Origin: Brevundimonas naejangsanensis DSM 23858
Lineage (GTDB): Bacteria; Pseudomonadota; Alphaproteobacteria; Caulobacterales; Caulobacteraceae
Direction of reading: 5' to 3'
Length of the DNA stretch: 64,000 nucleotides
Assembly (NCBI RefSeq): GCF_000421705.1
Contig: NZ_ATXN01000003.1
Location: forward strand, 5,001 to 69,000
The notes under the pieces were generated by a model. The model was not told the DNA's origin and did no database searches. It saw only the letters and a program-made list of their open reading frames with translations. Shown one piece after another: positions 38,179-46,724 of the stretch (within the stretch, counting starts at the first letter, position 1; the number at the start of each line of letters is the position of its first letter). The position numbers and the translations under genes are program-made.

Positions 38179-39591
38179 ATGAGCAAGACCTTCATGGGGG
38201 TACGGCTGCGTCGGCTGCGCGAGGAGCGCGGCCTGACCCAGACGGCGGTCGCGCGGGCGTTGGATATCTCCAACTCCTATCTGAGCCAGATCGAGCAGAA
38301 CCAGCGCCCCCTGACGGTGCCCCTGCTACTGAAGCTGAACGCCGTCTTCGGCGTCGACGTGCAGTTTTTTTCGGAGGACGAAGAGGGGCGGCTGATCTCG
38401 GATGTGCGCGACGCGCTGGCGGACGGCGGCGATGAGCCGATCTCGACCGTCGAGCTAAGAGAACTGGCGCTCAACATGCCCGCCGTGGGGCGCGCCCTCG
38501 TCGCCCTGCACCGCAAGACGCGTCAGAGCGCTGAACGCGCCGAGGCCATGGCTTTGAGGCTGGGTGAAGACGTGGCGGGAGAGGCCCCCGCGCGGATGCC
38601 GTTCGAGCAGGTGCGCGACTTCTTCTATTCGCGCCGCAATCATGTCGCTGAATTGGATGAGGCGGCCGAGCGTCTTTATGCGGCGGCGGGGCTGTCGCCG
38701 CGCCAGGTGCGGCCCGGACTGATCGCATGGCTGGCTGAGAAGCACGGCGTTCGCGTCGTCTTTGACGAGACGGACGAGGCTCAGCGCCGCTACGACGGGC
38801 CGAGCCGGACGCTGTATGTCTCGGCCTTTATCAAGCAGGGTCAGCAAGCCTTTCAGATGGCGCTGCAACTGGCCTTCCTGGAAGCGGGCGACCTGATCGA
38901 AAGCCTGATCGACGCCGCTGTGCTGGAAGAGCGCGAAACCCGCGACCTGTTGCGCATCGGCCTGGCCCAGTACTTCGCCGGGGCGCTGCTTCTGCCCTAT
39001 GGCGACTTCCTGCGGCAGGCCGAGGTTTACGGCTATGACATCGACCGGCTGGGGCGGCATTTCGGCGTCGGGTTCGAGACGGTCTGCCACCGCCTGTCGA
39101 CCCTGCAGAGACCCGGCGCCCTTGGCGTGCCCTTCTTCTTCATCCGCGTGGACCGCGCCGGGAATATCTCCAAGCGCCAGTCAGCCACGGACTTTCACTT
39201 CTCGCGCGTCGGCGGCTCGTGCCCGCTGTGGAACGTCTATGAGGCCTTCGTCCAGCCGGGGCGGGTGCTGACCCAGATGGCTCAGATGCCGGACGGCCGC
39301 ACCTACCTGTGGATCGCCCGCACCGTAGGCAGTCCGGGGCCAGTGTACGGCGCGCCGGGCAAGACGTTCGCGATTGGACTGGGCTGCGACATCCGTCACG
39401 CAGAGCGGCTGGTCTATTCGCAGGGGTTGAACCTGTCCGATCAGGCCGCCGCCACCCCCATCGGCGCCGGGTGCAAGATCTGCGAGCGCCCGACATGCCC
39501 GCAGCGCGCCTTCCCCTTCATCGGTCGCGCTCTGCAGATCGACATGGATCGCAGTGTCTCTACGCCCTATCCGACGGCGGCGGCGACCTGA
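38179..39591 (+). CDS. prpR: Methylcitrate-cycle regulator, XRE/RamB/PccR type
   Basis: 470 residues from ATG 38179. N-terminal Cro/C1 helix-turn-helix (about 7-60, RLRRLREERGLTQTAVARAL), an IrrE-type degenerate peptidase domain (about 170-280) and a DUF2083 short-chain acyl-CoA-sensing domain. The C-terminus has CKICERPTCPQRAFPF, cysteines comparable to the Fe-S-binding ones of mycobacterial PrpR. Such regulators sense propionyl-CoA and control prp genes or propionyl-CoA carboxylase. Position directly after prpF and the shared operator fit this well. Confidence 0.9.
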   Translation: MSKTFMGVRLRRLREERGLTQTAVARALDISNSYLSQIEQNQRPLTVPLLLKLNAVFGVDVQFFSEDEEGRLISDVRDALADGGDEPISTVELRELALNMPAVGRALVALHRKTRQSAERAEAMALRLGEDVAGEAPARMPFEQVRDFFYSRRNHVAELDEAAERLYAAAGLSPRQVRPGLIAWLAEKHGVRVVFDETDEAQRRYDGPSRTLYVSAFIKQGQQAFQMALQLAFLEAGDLIESLIDAAVLEERETRDLLRIGLAQYFAGALLLPYGDFLRQAEVYGYDIDRLGRHFGVGFETVCHRLSTLQRPGALGVPFFFIRVDRAGNISKRQSATDFHFSRVGGSCPLWNVYEAFVQPGRVLTQMAQMPDGRTYLWIARTVGSPGPVYGAPGKTFAIGLGCDIRHAERLVYSQGLNLSDQAAATPIGAGCKICERPTCPQRAFPFIGRALQIDMDRSVSTPYPTAAAT

Positions 39592-39600
39592 AACAGGCAT

Positions 39601-39636
39601 CAATAACGATATAAAGATATCCTTATATCGTTATTG
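39601..39636. promoter_or_regulatory. 14-bp perfect palindromic operator before mesX
   Basis: CAATAACGATATAA (39601-39614) pairs with TTATATCGTTATTG (39623-39636) around AGATATCC. The right edge runs into TTGACT (39634-39639), a plausible -35. The ATATAAAGATAT core resembles sites ascribed to ArsR-type methionine regulators (SahR/SamR group); this is recollection, not a search. A repressor here would stop transcription of the riboswitch and mesXD. Confidence 0.65.
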
Positions 39637-39667
39637 ACTTTGGCGACGGCCGTGGCATTTTCGCGTC

Positions 39668-39862
39668 GTCGTGGTTCTGCGCGCGGTCTTCGGACTGTGC
39701 GGAGCTAAGAGGGAAGCCGGTGAGACTGCGGTCGATGCCGGCGCTGCCCCCGCAACTGTGAGCGGCGAGTCGAAGGTCCATTTCGCGTCACTGGAGGTTC
39801 GCCTTCGGGAAGGCCGGACCGGAGGCGATGACCCGTGAGCCAGGAGACCTGCCGCGACAGAT
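39668..39862 (+). ncRNA. Cobalamin (adenosyl/methyl-B12) riboswitch
   Basis: All conserved blocks can be read in order: GGTTCTGCG, AAGAGGGAAGCCGGTGAGA (39706 onward), CGCTGCCCCCGCAACTGTGA (39741-39760), CACTGG, GGGAAGGCC, CGATGACCCGTGAGCCAGGA (39826-39845) and GACCTGCC. The leader 39863-39976 holds the CATGAGC box and GC-rich hairpins that would form the expression platform and hide the mesX ribosome-binding site. Binding of B12 should turn mesXD off. Confidence 0.95.
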
Positions 39863-39976
39863 AACGTCCTCCGACGGGGTGTCGGTCAGGCCGCATGAGC
39901 GCCGCGACGGGACGATTCCGCGCGGGCGGTCGCGCGTCCCTGTCCGCTGTCCCGTCACAGCATAACGGCAGAGACC

Positions 39977-40963
39977 ATGCTCAGCAGCGAATTCACTTTC
40001 AGCATCAAGCGGACCCCGCTCGACGAGGACTATGTTCCTGCCGAAAACACGCGCATCACCACCAACTTCGCGAATCTGGCGCGAGGGGAGAGCCGTCAGG
40101 AGAATCTGCGCAACACGCTGAGGATGATCGACAACCGGTTCAACTCGCTGGCGCACACGGACAATCCGAAGGGCGATCGCTACGCGGTTGAACTCCAGAT
40201 CGTCTCCGTCGAGATGAGCGTCGCCCCGGGTGAGGGGGCGGACAGTTTCCCGCTGATCGAAATTCTTCAGACGACGATTGTCGATCAGCAGACCGGCGAG
40301 CGGATCGACGGGATCGTGGGGAACAACTTCTCCTCCTACGTCCGCGACTACGACTTCAGCGTGGTTCTGCCGGAGCATATGAAGAGCCACCCTGGCGCCG
40401 GGGCTCCGGAAGGGTTCGGCGATCTGCATGGAAAGCTGTTCAGGCACTTCCTGACGTCAAGCGCCTATAGGGAAAATTTCCGAAAGCCGCCGGTCATCTG
40501 CCTGAGCGTGTCGAGCAACAAGACCTATCATCGGAACGGGAATGAGCATCCCGTGCTCGGCTTCGAATATGAGAATGACGAGTTCTCGCCGACCGACCAG
40601 TATTTCGCGAAGATGGGGATGAAGGTCCGCTACTTCATGCCCAAGGGCAGCGCGGCGCCCTTCGCCTTCTATCACGTGGGCGACCTGACGGCGGACTACA
40701 CTGACCTGGAGCTGGTCAGCACGATCAGCACCATGGAGACCTTCCAGAAGATCTATCGCCCCGAGATCTACAACGCCAACTCGCCAGCGACCGAACACTA
40801 TCAGCCCAGCCTGAAATATCAGGACTATTCCCTGACCCGCATCGTCTACGACCGTGACGAGCGCAGCCGATTGGCCATCGAACAGGGCAGGTTCGTCGAA
40901 GAACGCTTCATCAAGCCGTACCGCGACGTCCTCGACCAATGGTCCGCCAGCTTCGCCGTTTGA
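39977..40963 (+). CDS. mesX: Methionine synthase accessory protein MesX (DUF1852)
   Basis: 328 residues, DUF1852 family. Recognised by its fixed place before a MetE-core protein and by its sequence (starts with SEFTFSIKRTPLDEDYVPAE and has a long conserved middle with TTNFANLARGESRQENLRN). Published mutant-fitness work showed that MesX and MesD together form a folate-independent, oxygen-requiring methionine synthase. Its chemistry is not settled. The cobalamin riboswitch upstream supports a role as a B12-sparing methionine synthase. Confidence 0.9.
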   Translation: MLSSEFTFSIKRTPLDEDYVPAENTRITTNFANLARGESRQENLRNTLRMIDNRFNSLAHTDNPKGDRYAVELQIVSVEMSVAPGEGADSFPLIEILQTTIVDQQTGERIDGIVGNNFSSYVRDYDFSVVLPEHMKSHPGAGAPEGFGDLHGKLFRHFLTSSAYRENFRKPPVICLSVSSNKTYHRNGNEHPVLGFEYENDEFSPTDQYFAKMGMKVRYFMPKGSAAPFAFYHVGDLTADYTDLELVSTISTMETFQKIYRPEIYNANSPATEHYQPSLKYQDYSLTRIVYDRDERSRLAIEQGRFVEERFIKPYRDVLDQWSASFAV

Positions 40964-40992
40964 TCCAGCCCAGCATTCCAAAGTCATCCATC

Positions 40993-42021
40993 ATGAAAAC
41001 CCTGTTGCCCACCTCGACCGCCGGCAGTCTGCCCAAACCTGTCTGGCTGGCCGAACCTGAAACCCTCTGGTCGCCCTGGAAACTGGAAGGGGAGGACCTG
41101 ATCGAAGCCAAGCGGGACGCGCTGCGGCTGTCGCTGGATGATCAGCGCCGCGCCGGCATCGACATCGTCAGCGATGGCGAACAGACCCGCCAGCATTTCG
41201 TCACGACCTTCATCGAACACCTGGACGGCGTAGACTTCTCGAACCGCAAGACCATGCGTATCCGCAATCGCTATGACGCCAGCGTGCCGGTGGTTGCGGG
41301 CGCCGTCAGCCGACCGAAGTCGGTCTTCGTCGAGGACGCCAGATACCTTCGCGGGTTGACCGACCAGCCGATCAAATGGGCCCTGCCGGGGCCGATGACG
41401 ATGATCGACACCCTCTATGACGATCACTACGGCAGCCGCGAAAAACTGGCCTGGGAATTCGCAAAAATCCTCAACGAGGAGGCGAAGGAGCTGGAGGCCG
41501 CAGGCGTCGACATCATCCAGTTCGACGAGCCCGCCTTCAACGTCTTCTTCGACGAGGTCAACGACTGGGGCGTGGCGACGCTGGAGAAGGCGGCCGAGGG
41601 GCTTCGTTGCGAGACCGCCGTCCACATCTGCTACGGCTATGGCATCAAGGCAAATACCGAGTGGAAGAAGACGCTTGGTTCCGAATGGCGGCAATATGAG
41701 AAGGCCTTCCCCAAGCTGCGGACGTCCAGCATCGACATCATTTCGCTTGAGGCTCAGAACGCGCGCGTGCCGATGGATCTGATCGAACTGATCCGGGGGA
41801 AGAAGGTGATGGTCGGGGCCATCGACGTGGCGACCGACACGATCGAGACGCCGGAGGAGGTCGCTGACACCTTGCGTAAGGCGCTTCAGTTCGTGGACGC
41901 CGATAAACTCTATCCCGCCACCAATTGCGGCATGGCGCCCCTGTCTCGCCGTGTGGCCCAAGGCAAACTGGAAGCCCTGAGCGCCGGGGCCGAGATCATC
42001 CGGAAAGAACTGTCGGCCTAG
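40993..42021 (+). CDS. mesD: Folate-independent methionine synthase MesD
   Basis: 342 residues corresponding to the C-terminal half of MetE only. The zinc and homocysteine site is complete: His211 and Cys213 (HICYG), Glu253 and Cys312 (NCGMAP), and DEP near 179-180. The folate-binding N-terminal MetE domain is lacking, hence the enzyme does not use 5-methyl-THF-glutamate in the MetE way. It starts 29 bases after mesX, in one operon. Together they methylate homocysteine. Confidence 0.92.
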   Translation: MKTLLPTSTAGSLPKPVWLAEPETLWSPWKLEGEDLIEAKRDALRLSLDDQRRAGIDIVSDGEQTRQHFVTTFIEHLDGVDFSNRKTMRIRNRYDASVPVVAGAVSRPKSVFVEDARYLRGLTDQPIKWALPGPMTMIDTLYDDHYGSREKLAWEFAKILNEEAKELEAAGVDIIQFDEPAFNVFFDEVNDWGVATLEKAAEGLRCETAVHICYGYGIKANTEWKKTLGSEWRQYEKAFPKLRTSSIDIISLEAQNARVPMDLIELIRGKKVMVGAIDVATDTIETPEEVADTLRKALQFVDADKLYPATNCGMAPLSRRVAQGKLEALSAGAEIIRKELSA

Positions 42022-42038
42022 CGCCGTGAATGCTCGAC

Positions 42039-42063
42039 GCGCCCGTCGCCTGAAGGCGGGCGC
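42039..42063. terminator. GC hairpin between convergent genes
   Basis: GCGCCC (42039-42044) with GCC (42048-42050) pairs with GGC-GGGCGC (42055-42063). It lies between the convergent mesD and MerC-domain genes. There is no T-run, so it may be a weak or Rho-assisted terminator. Confidence 0.35.
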
Positions 42064-42071
42064 CGGCAGGC

Positions 42072-42449
42072 TTAGCGGACATGCGGTCTGCGTCGCCAGT
42101 TCATCACATGAGCTGCGCTGAGCATCAGGCCGCCGACGACAGTGATCGGCGTCTCCATTTCGTGGGATGGCCACTCGGCGGCCGCTAGGAACAGCATGGC
42201 GACGCCGAGGGCTCCCAGACTGATCAGCGGCCAGGCGCGGCGTCCGCTGGCGTCCGGTCGCGTCAGGCTCCAGGCCGCGATGGGAGCCGCCGTCGCGGCG
42301 AAGGCCCAATGCACCCAGGGCACCTCGACGAACAAACCCAGCATCGGCAGCATTCCTGCAGCGAGAGGCAGGGCCAGGCAGTGGATCATGCACAGGCAGG
42401 ACAGGCCGACGGCGGCGGCGTCGCCCCAGGTCTGGACACGAGCGTTCAT
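42072..42449 (-). CDS. MerC-domain membrane protein
   Basis: 125 residues with four membrane helices. CMIHCLALPLAA (about 20-31) provides the Cys pair of the MerC family. In mercury operons MerC imports Hg(II), but free-standing MerC-domain proteins are common near zinc receptors. Here it lies 66 bases downstream of the ZnuD-like gene on the same strand, so it probably belongs to the Zur-controlled unit and may carry zinc across the inner membrane. Confidence 0.85.
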   Translation of the reverse strand: MNARVQTWGDAAAVGLSCLCMIHCLALPLAAGMLPMLGLFVEVPWVHWAFAATAAPIAAWSLTRPDASGRRAWPLISLGALGVAMLFLAAAEWPSHEMETPITVVGGLMLSAAHVMNWRRRPHVR

Positions 42450-42515
42450 GGCGATTCTTTCAGGGCGTGGCGGCCGCGACGCCTTAGACGTCGCGGCCAG
42501 GACAATAGGGAGGGG

Positions 42516-44570
42516 TCAGAAGCGGGCGCGGAAGCCGAGCACGAAATTGCGGCCGCGCAGCGGAGCCAGATGGCTGATGAAGGAGGCGTGATTCAGCGCC
42601 TTCTCGTCCAAAAGATTGGTCCCGCGCACGAAGATCTGGCCGTTGATGTCGGCGATCGTCGGGACGTCATAGGCCAAGGTGGCGTTGACCATGTCGTAGC
42701 CGGGCGTCTTGCGCTCGAAGGCGGCGATGCGGTCCTGCTCGAAGACGTGGACGTATTCCAGGTTTCCGGACCAGGCGCCGCGATAGAAGTCGCCGCGCGC
42801 GCCCAGGCGGCCGGCCGGAATGCGCGGCAGGTCGCCGCCTCCGCCTTTCAATTCTGCGCGGACATAGTCGCCGAACACCGTGGCCGATAGACCGGGCCTG
42901 AAGTCGTGGGTGATCTGGCCCTCGATCCCGGTGAAGCGGGCGTCGTCCTGACTGTAGCGGATCAGGCGGAAGTCCTCGAACTGATCCAGCGTGCGGGCAT
43001 AGACGTAGCCGTCGTAGTCATAGTGATACAGGCTTGCGGCGAAGGTGGTGGCGCCTTCCGTTTTCTTCAGGCCCAGTTCGCCGGAAACCGCCGTCTCGAC
43101 ATCCAGGTCTGCGTCGCCGATCTCATAGGTGTTGGTGGCCAGGTGGACGCCGCGCGCATAGAGTTCCTGGGCTGTCGGCGCGCGCTGCGAGCGGGCCAGG
43201 GTCAGGCTGACCATATAGCCGGGCGTGAAGGTCCAACTGGCGGTGCCGGAGATAGAGAAGGGCTTGTGGTCGACGTCGGGGCGTCCCTGTGCGCGGGCCT
43301 CCTGCCACTCCTGCCGCAGGGCGCCTTCGAAGCGCCAGTCGCCGGCGACGTATTCCTCGACCAGGAACAGGGCGTGGTTCTCGGTGCGGCTTTCGGGAAT
43401 GAAGGATTCGGCGCCGACGGCGGCGAAATCGCTACGCGAGGTCTGGGCGCCGACCACGCCGCGCACCCCGCCGATGGCGGCGTGCTGCACCTCGACGCGG
43501 GCGTCATAGCCTTCATTGGTGAAGGTGGTGGCGATCTCGCCGTCGTCGATCTCGTCGTGGCGATAGTCGGTGAAGCCGCCGCGGAAGCGGATGCGTTCGA
43601 TCCCGGTGAACGGATCCTCGATCTCGCCGCGCACGTCCACCCGCTTGCTGATCAGATCGACGATCGGGACATGGTCATGATCGTGGTCGTGATCATGATC
43701 GTGGTCATGGTCGTCGTCGCCGTGGTCGTGACCGCCGCAGTGCAGGCTGGAGCCGTGCGGATGGCAGGATTCATACTCGTGCGTATGTCCCGGCAGGCCG
43801 TATTCGCTGCGCTGCTCCGTATAGGCGGCCCCCAGATAGCCGCGCGATCCGATCCATGACAGGCCCAGGGTCGCGGTCGAGCTCCGGTTGAACGACCCGT
43901 CCAGCGTGGCTTCGTCGAAGTCGGGGACCTCATAGTCGTCGGTGCGGCGTCCGGCGGCCTCGACCCGGATGGCGAACGATCCCGCGCCGGCGGTCAGGCC
44001 GACCACGCCGGCTTCTTCATTATCCGCCGTGCCGAGGCGGAATTCGGCCACGCCTTCGCCGCCGTTCTCAGGGATGCGCGTCGGAATCTTCTTGTCGATC
44101 AGATTGACCGCCCCGCCGATGGCGCCTCCGCCGTAGAGCAGGGCGGACGGCCCGCGCAGGATTTCGACGCCTTCCAGCAGCAGAGGCTCGCCGGACACGG
44201 CGTGGTCGGGCGAGACTTCGGAAGCGTCCATCAGGGCCGAGCCGTCGGTCAGCACCTTCACGCGCGGCGCGGTCTGGCCACGGATCACCGGGCGGCTGGC
44301 CCCGCCGCCGAAGGTGTCCGAGTTGACGCCCGGCAATCCCGTCAACGTCTCGCCCAGCGTTGATTGCCGACGCTGGATCAACTCGTCGCCGCGCAGAACC
44401 GCCACACTCGAGACGACCTCGCTGCCCGAGCGCCCCAAGGCGTCAGCCGTGACCACTACGTCATCGACGCGCGTGGTCGCTGGACCGGACTGGGGCAGGG
44501 CGTCAGCCCAGGCAGCCGTCGAAACGGCTGAAAAACTCGCGGCGGCGAGAAGGATTGATCTTGAGTGCAT
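42516..44570 (-). CDS. znuD: ZnuD-like zinc TonB-dependent receptor
   Basis: 684 residues: signal peptide (1-22), plug domain (about 32-160; GVNSDTFGGGASRPVIRGQ, VEILRGPSALLYGG) and a 22-strand barrel ending in NFVLGFRARF. An extracellular loop at about 262-300 is exceptionally rich in His and Asp (HDH repeats, with Cys269 and Cys278), which is the zinc-trapping loop of ZnuD. Start at 44570 agrees with the signal peptide. A Zur box lies 33 bases upstream. It takes up Zn(II), possibly also haem, with TonB energy. The MerC-domain gene follows. Confidence 0.93.
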   Translation of the reverse strand: MHSRSILLAAASFSAVSTAAWADALPQSGPATTRVDDVVVTADALGRSGSEVVSSVAVLRGDELIQRRQSTLGETLTGLPGVNSDTFGGGASRPVIRGQTAPRVKVLTDGSALMDASEVSPDHAVSGEPLLLEGVEILRGPSALLYGGGAIGGAVNLIDKKIPTRIPENGGEGVAEFRLGTADNEEAGVVGLTAGAGSFAIRVEAAGRRTDDYEVPDFDEATLDGSFNRSSTATLGLSWIGSRGYLGAAYTEQRSEYGLPGHTHEYESCHPHGSSLHCGGHDHGDDDHDHDHDHDHDHDHVPIVDLISKRVDVRGEIEDPFTGIERIRFRGGFTDYRHDEIDDGEIATTFTNEGYDARVEVQHAAIGGVRGVVGAQTSRSDFAAVGAESFIPESRTENHALFLVEEYVAGDWRFEGALRQEWQEARAQGRPDVDHKPFSISGTASWTFTPGYMVSLTLARSQRAPTAQELYARGVHLATNTYEIGDADLDVETAVSGELGLKKTEGATTFAASLYHYDYDGYVYARTLDQFEDFRLIRYSQDDARFTGIEGQITHDFRPGLSATVFGDYVRAELKGGGGDLPRIPAGRLGARGDFYRGAWSGNLEYVHVFEQDRIAAFERKTPGYDMVNATLAYDVPTIADINGQIFVRGTNLLDEKALNHASFISHLAPLRGRNFVLGFRARF

Positions 44571-44602
44571 GGCGTTCCCCGTTCATGAAGAGAGTCGCTA
44601 TT

Positions 44603-44619
44603 ATGTTATATCATAACAT
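44603..44619. promoter_or_regulatory. Zur box
   Basis: ATGTTAT-ATC-ATAACAT is a perfect 7-bp inverted repeat and agrees with the Zur consensus (TGTTATNNTATAACA type, here with a 3-base centre). It lies 33 bases before znuD and 24 before the divergent HTH gene at 44643, so the latter may also respond to zinc. Confidence 0.8.
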
Positions 44620-44642
44620 TCATCAAGCGGGCCTGAGCGGAG

Positions 44643-44930
44643 ATGGAAATAAGGGGTGTGGGAGCGGCTGAAAAAGCGGAGCGGGTGCAGCGCCAACTAT
44701 GGCGTTTGATCGGTCAGGTTTACGAGAAGCGCCGGAAGGACGGTCTCAACCAATCCCGGCTGGCGAGGAGGCTGGGCGTTCCCCGAGGCCAGGTCTGTCT
44801 GTGGCTGCGTGATCGGGAACGGATGACGCTGAAGGCTGCGGTGCGTCTGGCGGATGCAATGGACTATGATGTCGATGTGCGACTGGTGCGCCGTGCGACC
44901 GGGGTCGTTGAGCCGGCGATTGTGCAATGA
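44643..44930 (+). CDS. Small HTH protein
   Basis: 95 residues. A helix-turn-helix of XRE type spans about 38-80 (LNQSRLARRLGVPRGQVCLW, then LKAAVRLADAMDYD). It appears to be a compact DNA-binding protein, without a sensor domain. It starts next to the Zur box and its stop overlaps the following methyltransferase-like gene as ATGA (44927-44930). Its target is unknown; it might control its own operon. Confidence 0.65.
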   Translation: MEIRGVGAAEKAERVQRQLWRLIGQVYEKRRKDGLNQSRLARRLGVPRGQVCLWLRDRERMTLKAAVRLADAMDYDVDVRLVRRATGVVEPAIVQ

Positions 44931-45679
44931 GCCTGTTCGATCATGTGGAAATGCTGCAGGGCGATAGGCCGTGGGGACGATTCCTGGACGCCGGCACAGG
45001 CGTGAACTCAAGTCTCTGGAGCACCGGCCTGACCACCGAATCCTGGACGGGGGTGACGGCCGCTCCGGGGCATGCGGATCAGGTGCGAAAGGTTGTGGGC
45101 TCGCGTTTTCGGCCGCAGGATCGTCTGGTCCTCGGCAACTGGACGGACCCGAACCTTCTGCAGGGCGAGGTTCACGATACAGTCGTGGCCGATTATCTGA
45201 TCGGCGCCGTGGAAGGCTTTGCACCCTATTTCCAGCAGTCGCTGCTACGCCGCCTGCGCCCCATGACGGGGCGCCGCCTCTATGTCATCGGCCTGGATCC
45301 GTACGTGGTAGGGCCTGCTGAGACTGATGAAGCGCGGATGGTCAGACGGATCGGCAGATTTCGCGACGCCGTGCTGATGCTGGCGGACGAAACGCCTTAC
45401 CGCGAATATCCGGCGGAATGGGCGCTGAATGCGCTGGCCGGCGGTGGCTTCAAAATTCTCTCGGCACGTAGATTTCCCAATCGCTACAAGGCGAAATGGG
45501 TGAATGGACAGTTGGACATGACGTTGCGGCGTTTACCCCATCTGGCCGAACAAACCCTGGCGCAGAATTTTCGAGAGACGGCAGAAGTCATCCGCAAGCA
45601 GGCGCTGGAGCTTTGCGAAGCGCGACGCGGGCTGAGGCATGGAGCAGATTATGTCATCGCCTGCGAGCCGGTGACCTAG
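44927..45679 (+). CDS. SAM-dependent methyltransferase-like protein
   Basis: 250 residues. FLDAGTGVNSSLW (about 19-31) resembles SAM-binding motif I, and DTVVADYLIGAVEGF (about 86-100) the motif IV region of class I methyltransferases. There is no recognisable target motif and no membrane segment. It is coupled to the HTH gene, a pairing I do not know as a described system. A non-catalytic Rossmann protein cannot be excluded. Confidence 0.55.
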   Translation: MSLFDHVEMLQGDRPWGRFLDAGTGVNSSLWSTGLTTESWTGVTAAPGHADQVRKVVGSRFRPQDRLVLGNWTDPNLLQGEVHDTVVADYLIGAVEGFAPYFQQSLLRRLRPMTGRRLYVIGLDPYVVGPAETDEARMVRRIGRFRDAVLMLADETPYREYPAEWALNALAGGGFKILSARRFPNRYKAKWVNGQLDMTLRRLPHLAEQTLAQNFRETAEVIRKQALELCEARRGLRHGADYVIACEPVT

Positions 45680-45734
45680 CCTGCCACAGCATTTTCGGAG
45701 TTCGTGCCAGGCCAATGCTCCGTTTGTAAGCCCA

Positions 45735-46622
45735 TCAGAAGCGGAAGGCGGCCTTCACCCAGAGCTTGTCGCCTTGCGGGCGGTTCTCGGCGTGGAACTC
45801 ATGCTGCCACTGGGCGGTGATCGGCACCTGACCGACGACGTAGCGGACAAGGGGACCAATGGCGAAGGCCTCTCCGCGCACGCCGTCGGGGCCGACGCGG
45901 GCGCCGGCGATCTTGTCGTCGGTGGTCTGGCGGTAATAGTAGCCGGTCAGGCCCAGCGTCAGCTTGCCGGTGGTGTAGGCCACGGCCGCGTCGGTGTGCA
46001 GGCTCTGACCTGACTTGTAGTCGGTGTCGTCATTGGTGGTGTTGAAGTCGTACATCACCTTGGCCGAGGCTTCCCATCCGCCGCCCGGCTGGGCGTAGGT
46101 GGCGGCGAAGACCGGCTCGAAGGTCCAGTAGTTGCGGCCGATGTTGGCCAGGTCGCCCGCCTTGTAGTCCCCGGTCGGGATGAAGGTGTCGACGGTGGCC
46201 ACCAGGTTCCAGTCGCCTTTCTTCCAGCCCAGCACCAGGGGGCTGACGATGATGTCGCCCAGGCCGAAGCTGCTCTGGCTCTGACCGCCCGCCTTGACGT
46301 CAAGATTGACGATGGGGATCAGGGCGTGGGCGGCGACCGTGGCGCCCAGGAAGGTCTTGTCGCTGACGTGGACCACGCGGGCGATGTTGGCGAAGGCGTT
46401 GAGCGAGAAGTCGGGGACCAGGTTGTCGCCGTCGCCGTCGTTCAGCCGGTCAGCAGCGTAGTAGTTGGTGTAGGTCAGCAGATAGGTTCCCGGCGGCGGC
46501 AGTTGCGCCACGCCGATGGATTCCGCGCCGTCGGCATAGGCCGTGCCGCGCGTTTCCCCTGCATGGGCTGCGCCCGCCATACCGGCGGCCAGCGCAGCCG
46601 TGGTGATCAGCAGTCTTTTCAT
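45735..46622 (-). CDS. Outer-membrane channel for aromatics (SphA/MetA-pathway type)
   Basis: 295 residues with signal peptide (1-21, cleaved after AHA) and a beta-barrel of the PF13557 family. The repeating pattern TNYYAADRL, VATVDTFIPTGDYK and terminal AAFRF is the same as in the paralogue at 19785. GGGAGGGA precedes the start. It is the last gene on the minus strand after the phenol hydroxylase operon and probably helps phenol or related aromatics cross the outer membrane. The small hairpin GCCCCGGTTCGGGGC at 46703-46717 lies before it. Confidence 0.85.
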   Translation of the reverse strand: MKRLLITTAALAAGMAGAAHAGETRGTAYADGAESIGVAQLPPPGTYLLTYTNYYAADRLNDGDGDNLVPDFSLNAFANIARVVHVSDKTFLGATVAAHALIPIVNLDVKAGGQSQSSFGLGDIIVSPLVLGWKKGDWNLVATVDTFIPTGDYKAGDLANIGRNYWTFEPVFAATYAQPGGGWEASAKVMYDFNTTNDDTDYKSGQSLHTDAAVAYTTGKLTLGLTGYYYRQTTDDKIAGARVGPDGVRGEAFAIGPLVRYVVGQVPITAQWQHEFHAENRPQGDKLWVKAAFRF

Positions 46623-46724
46623 GGTCGTCCCTCCCTGAGTTTCGGGCGCAGAGCGCCGTTCGGCGCGAAAACGCCGACGGCAAGCCCCACTCGTTGTTGT
46701 TGAGCCCCGGTTCGGGGCGACTGG

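Noticed and set aside
40984..42393. 469-codon minus-strand frame opposite mesD
   Set aside because: Shadow of mesD; His- and Asp-rich only because of complementary codons.
43670..43725. Short tandem repeat resembling a CRISPR or satellite
   Set aside because: It encodes the His-Asp loop of ZnuD; units are 6 bases and without spacers.
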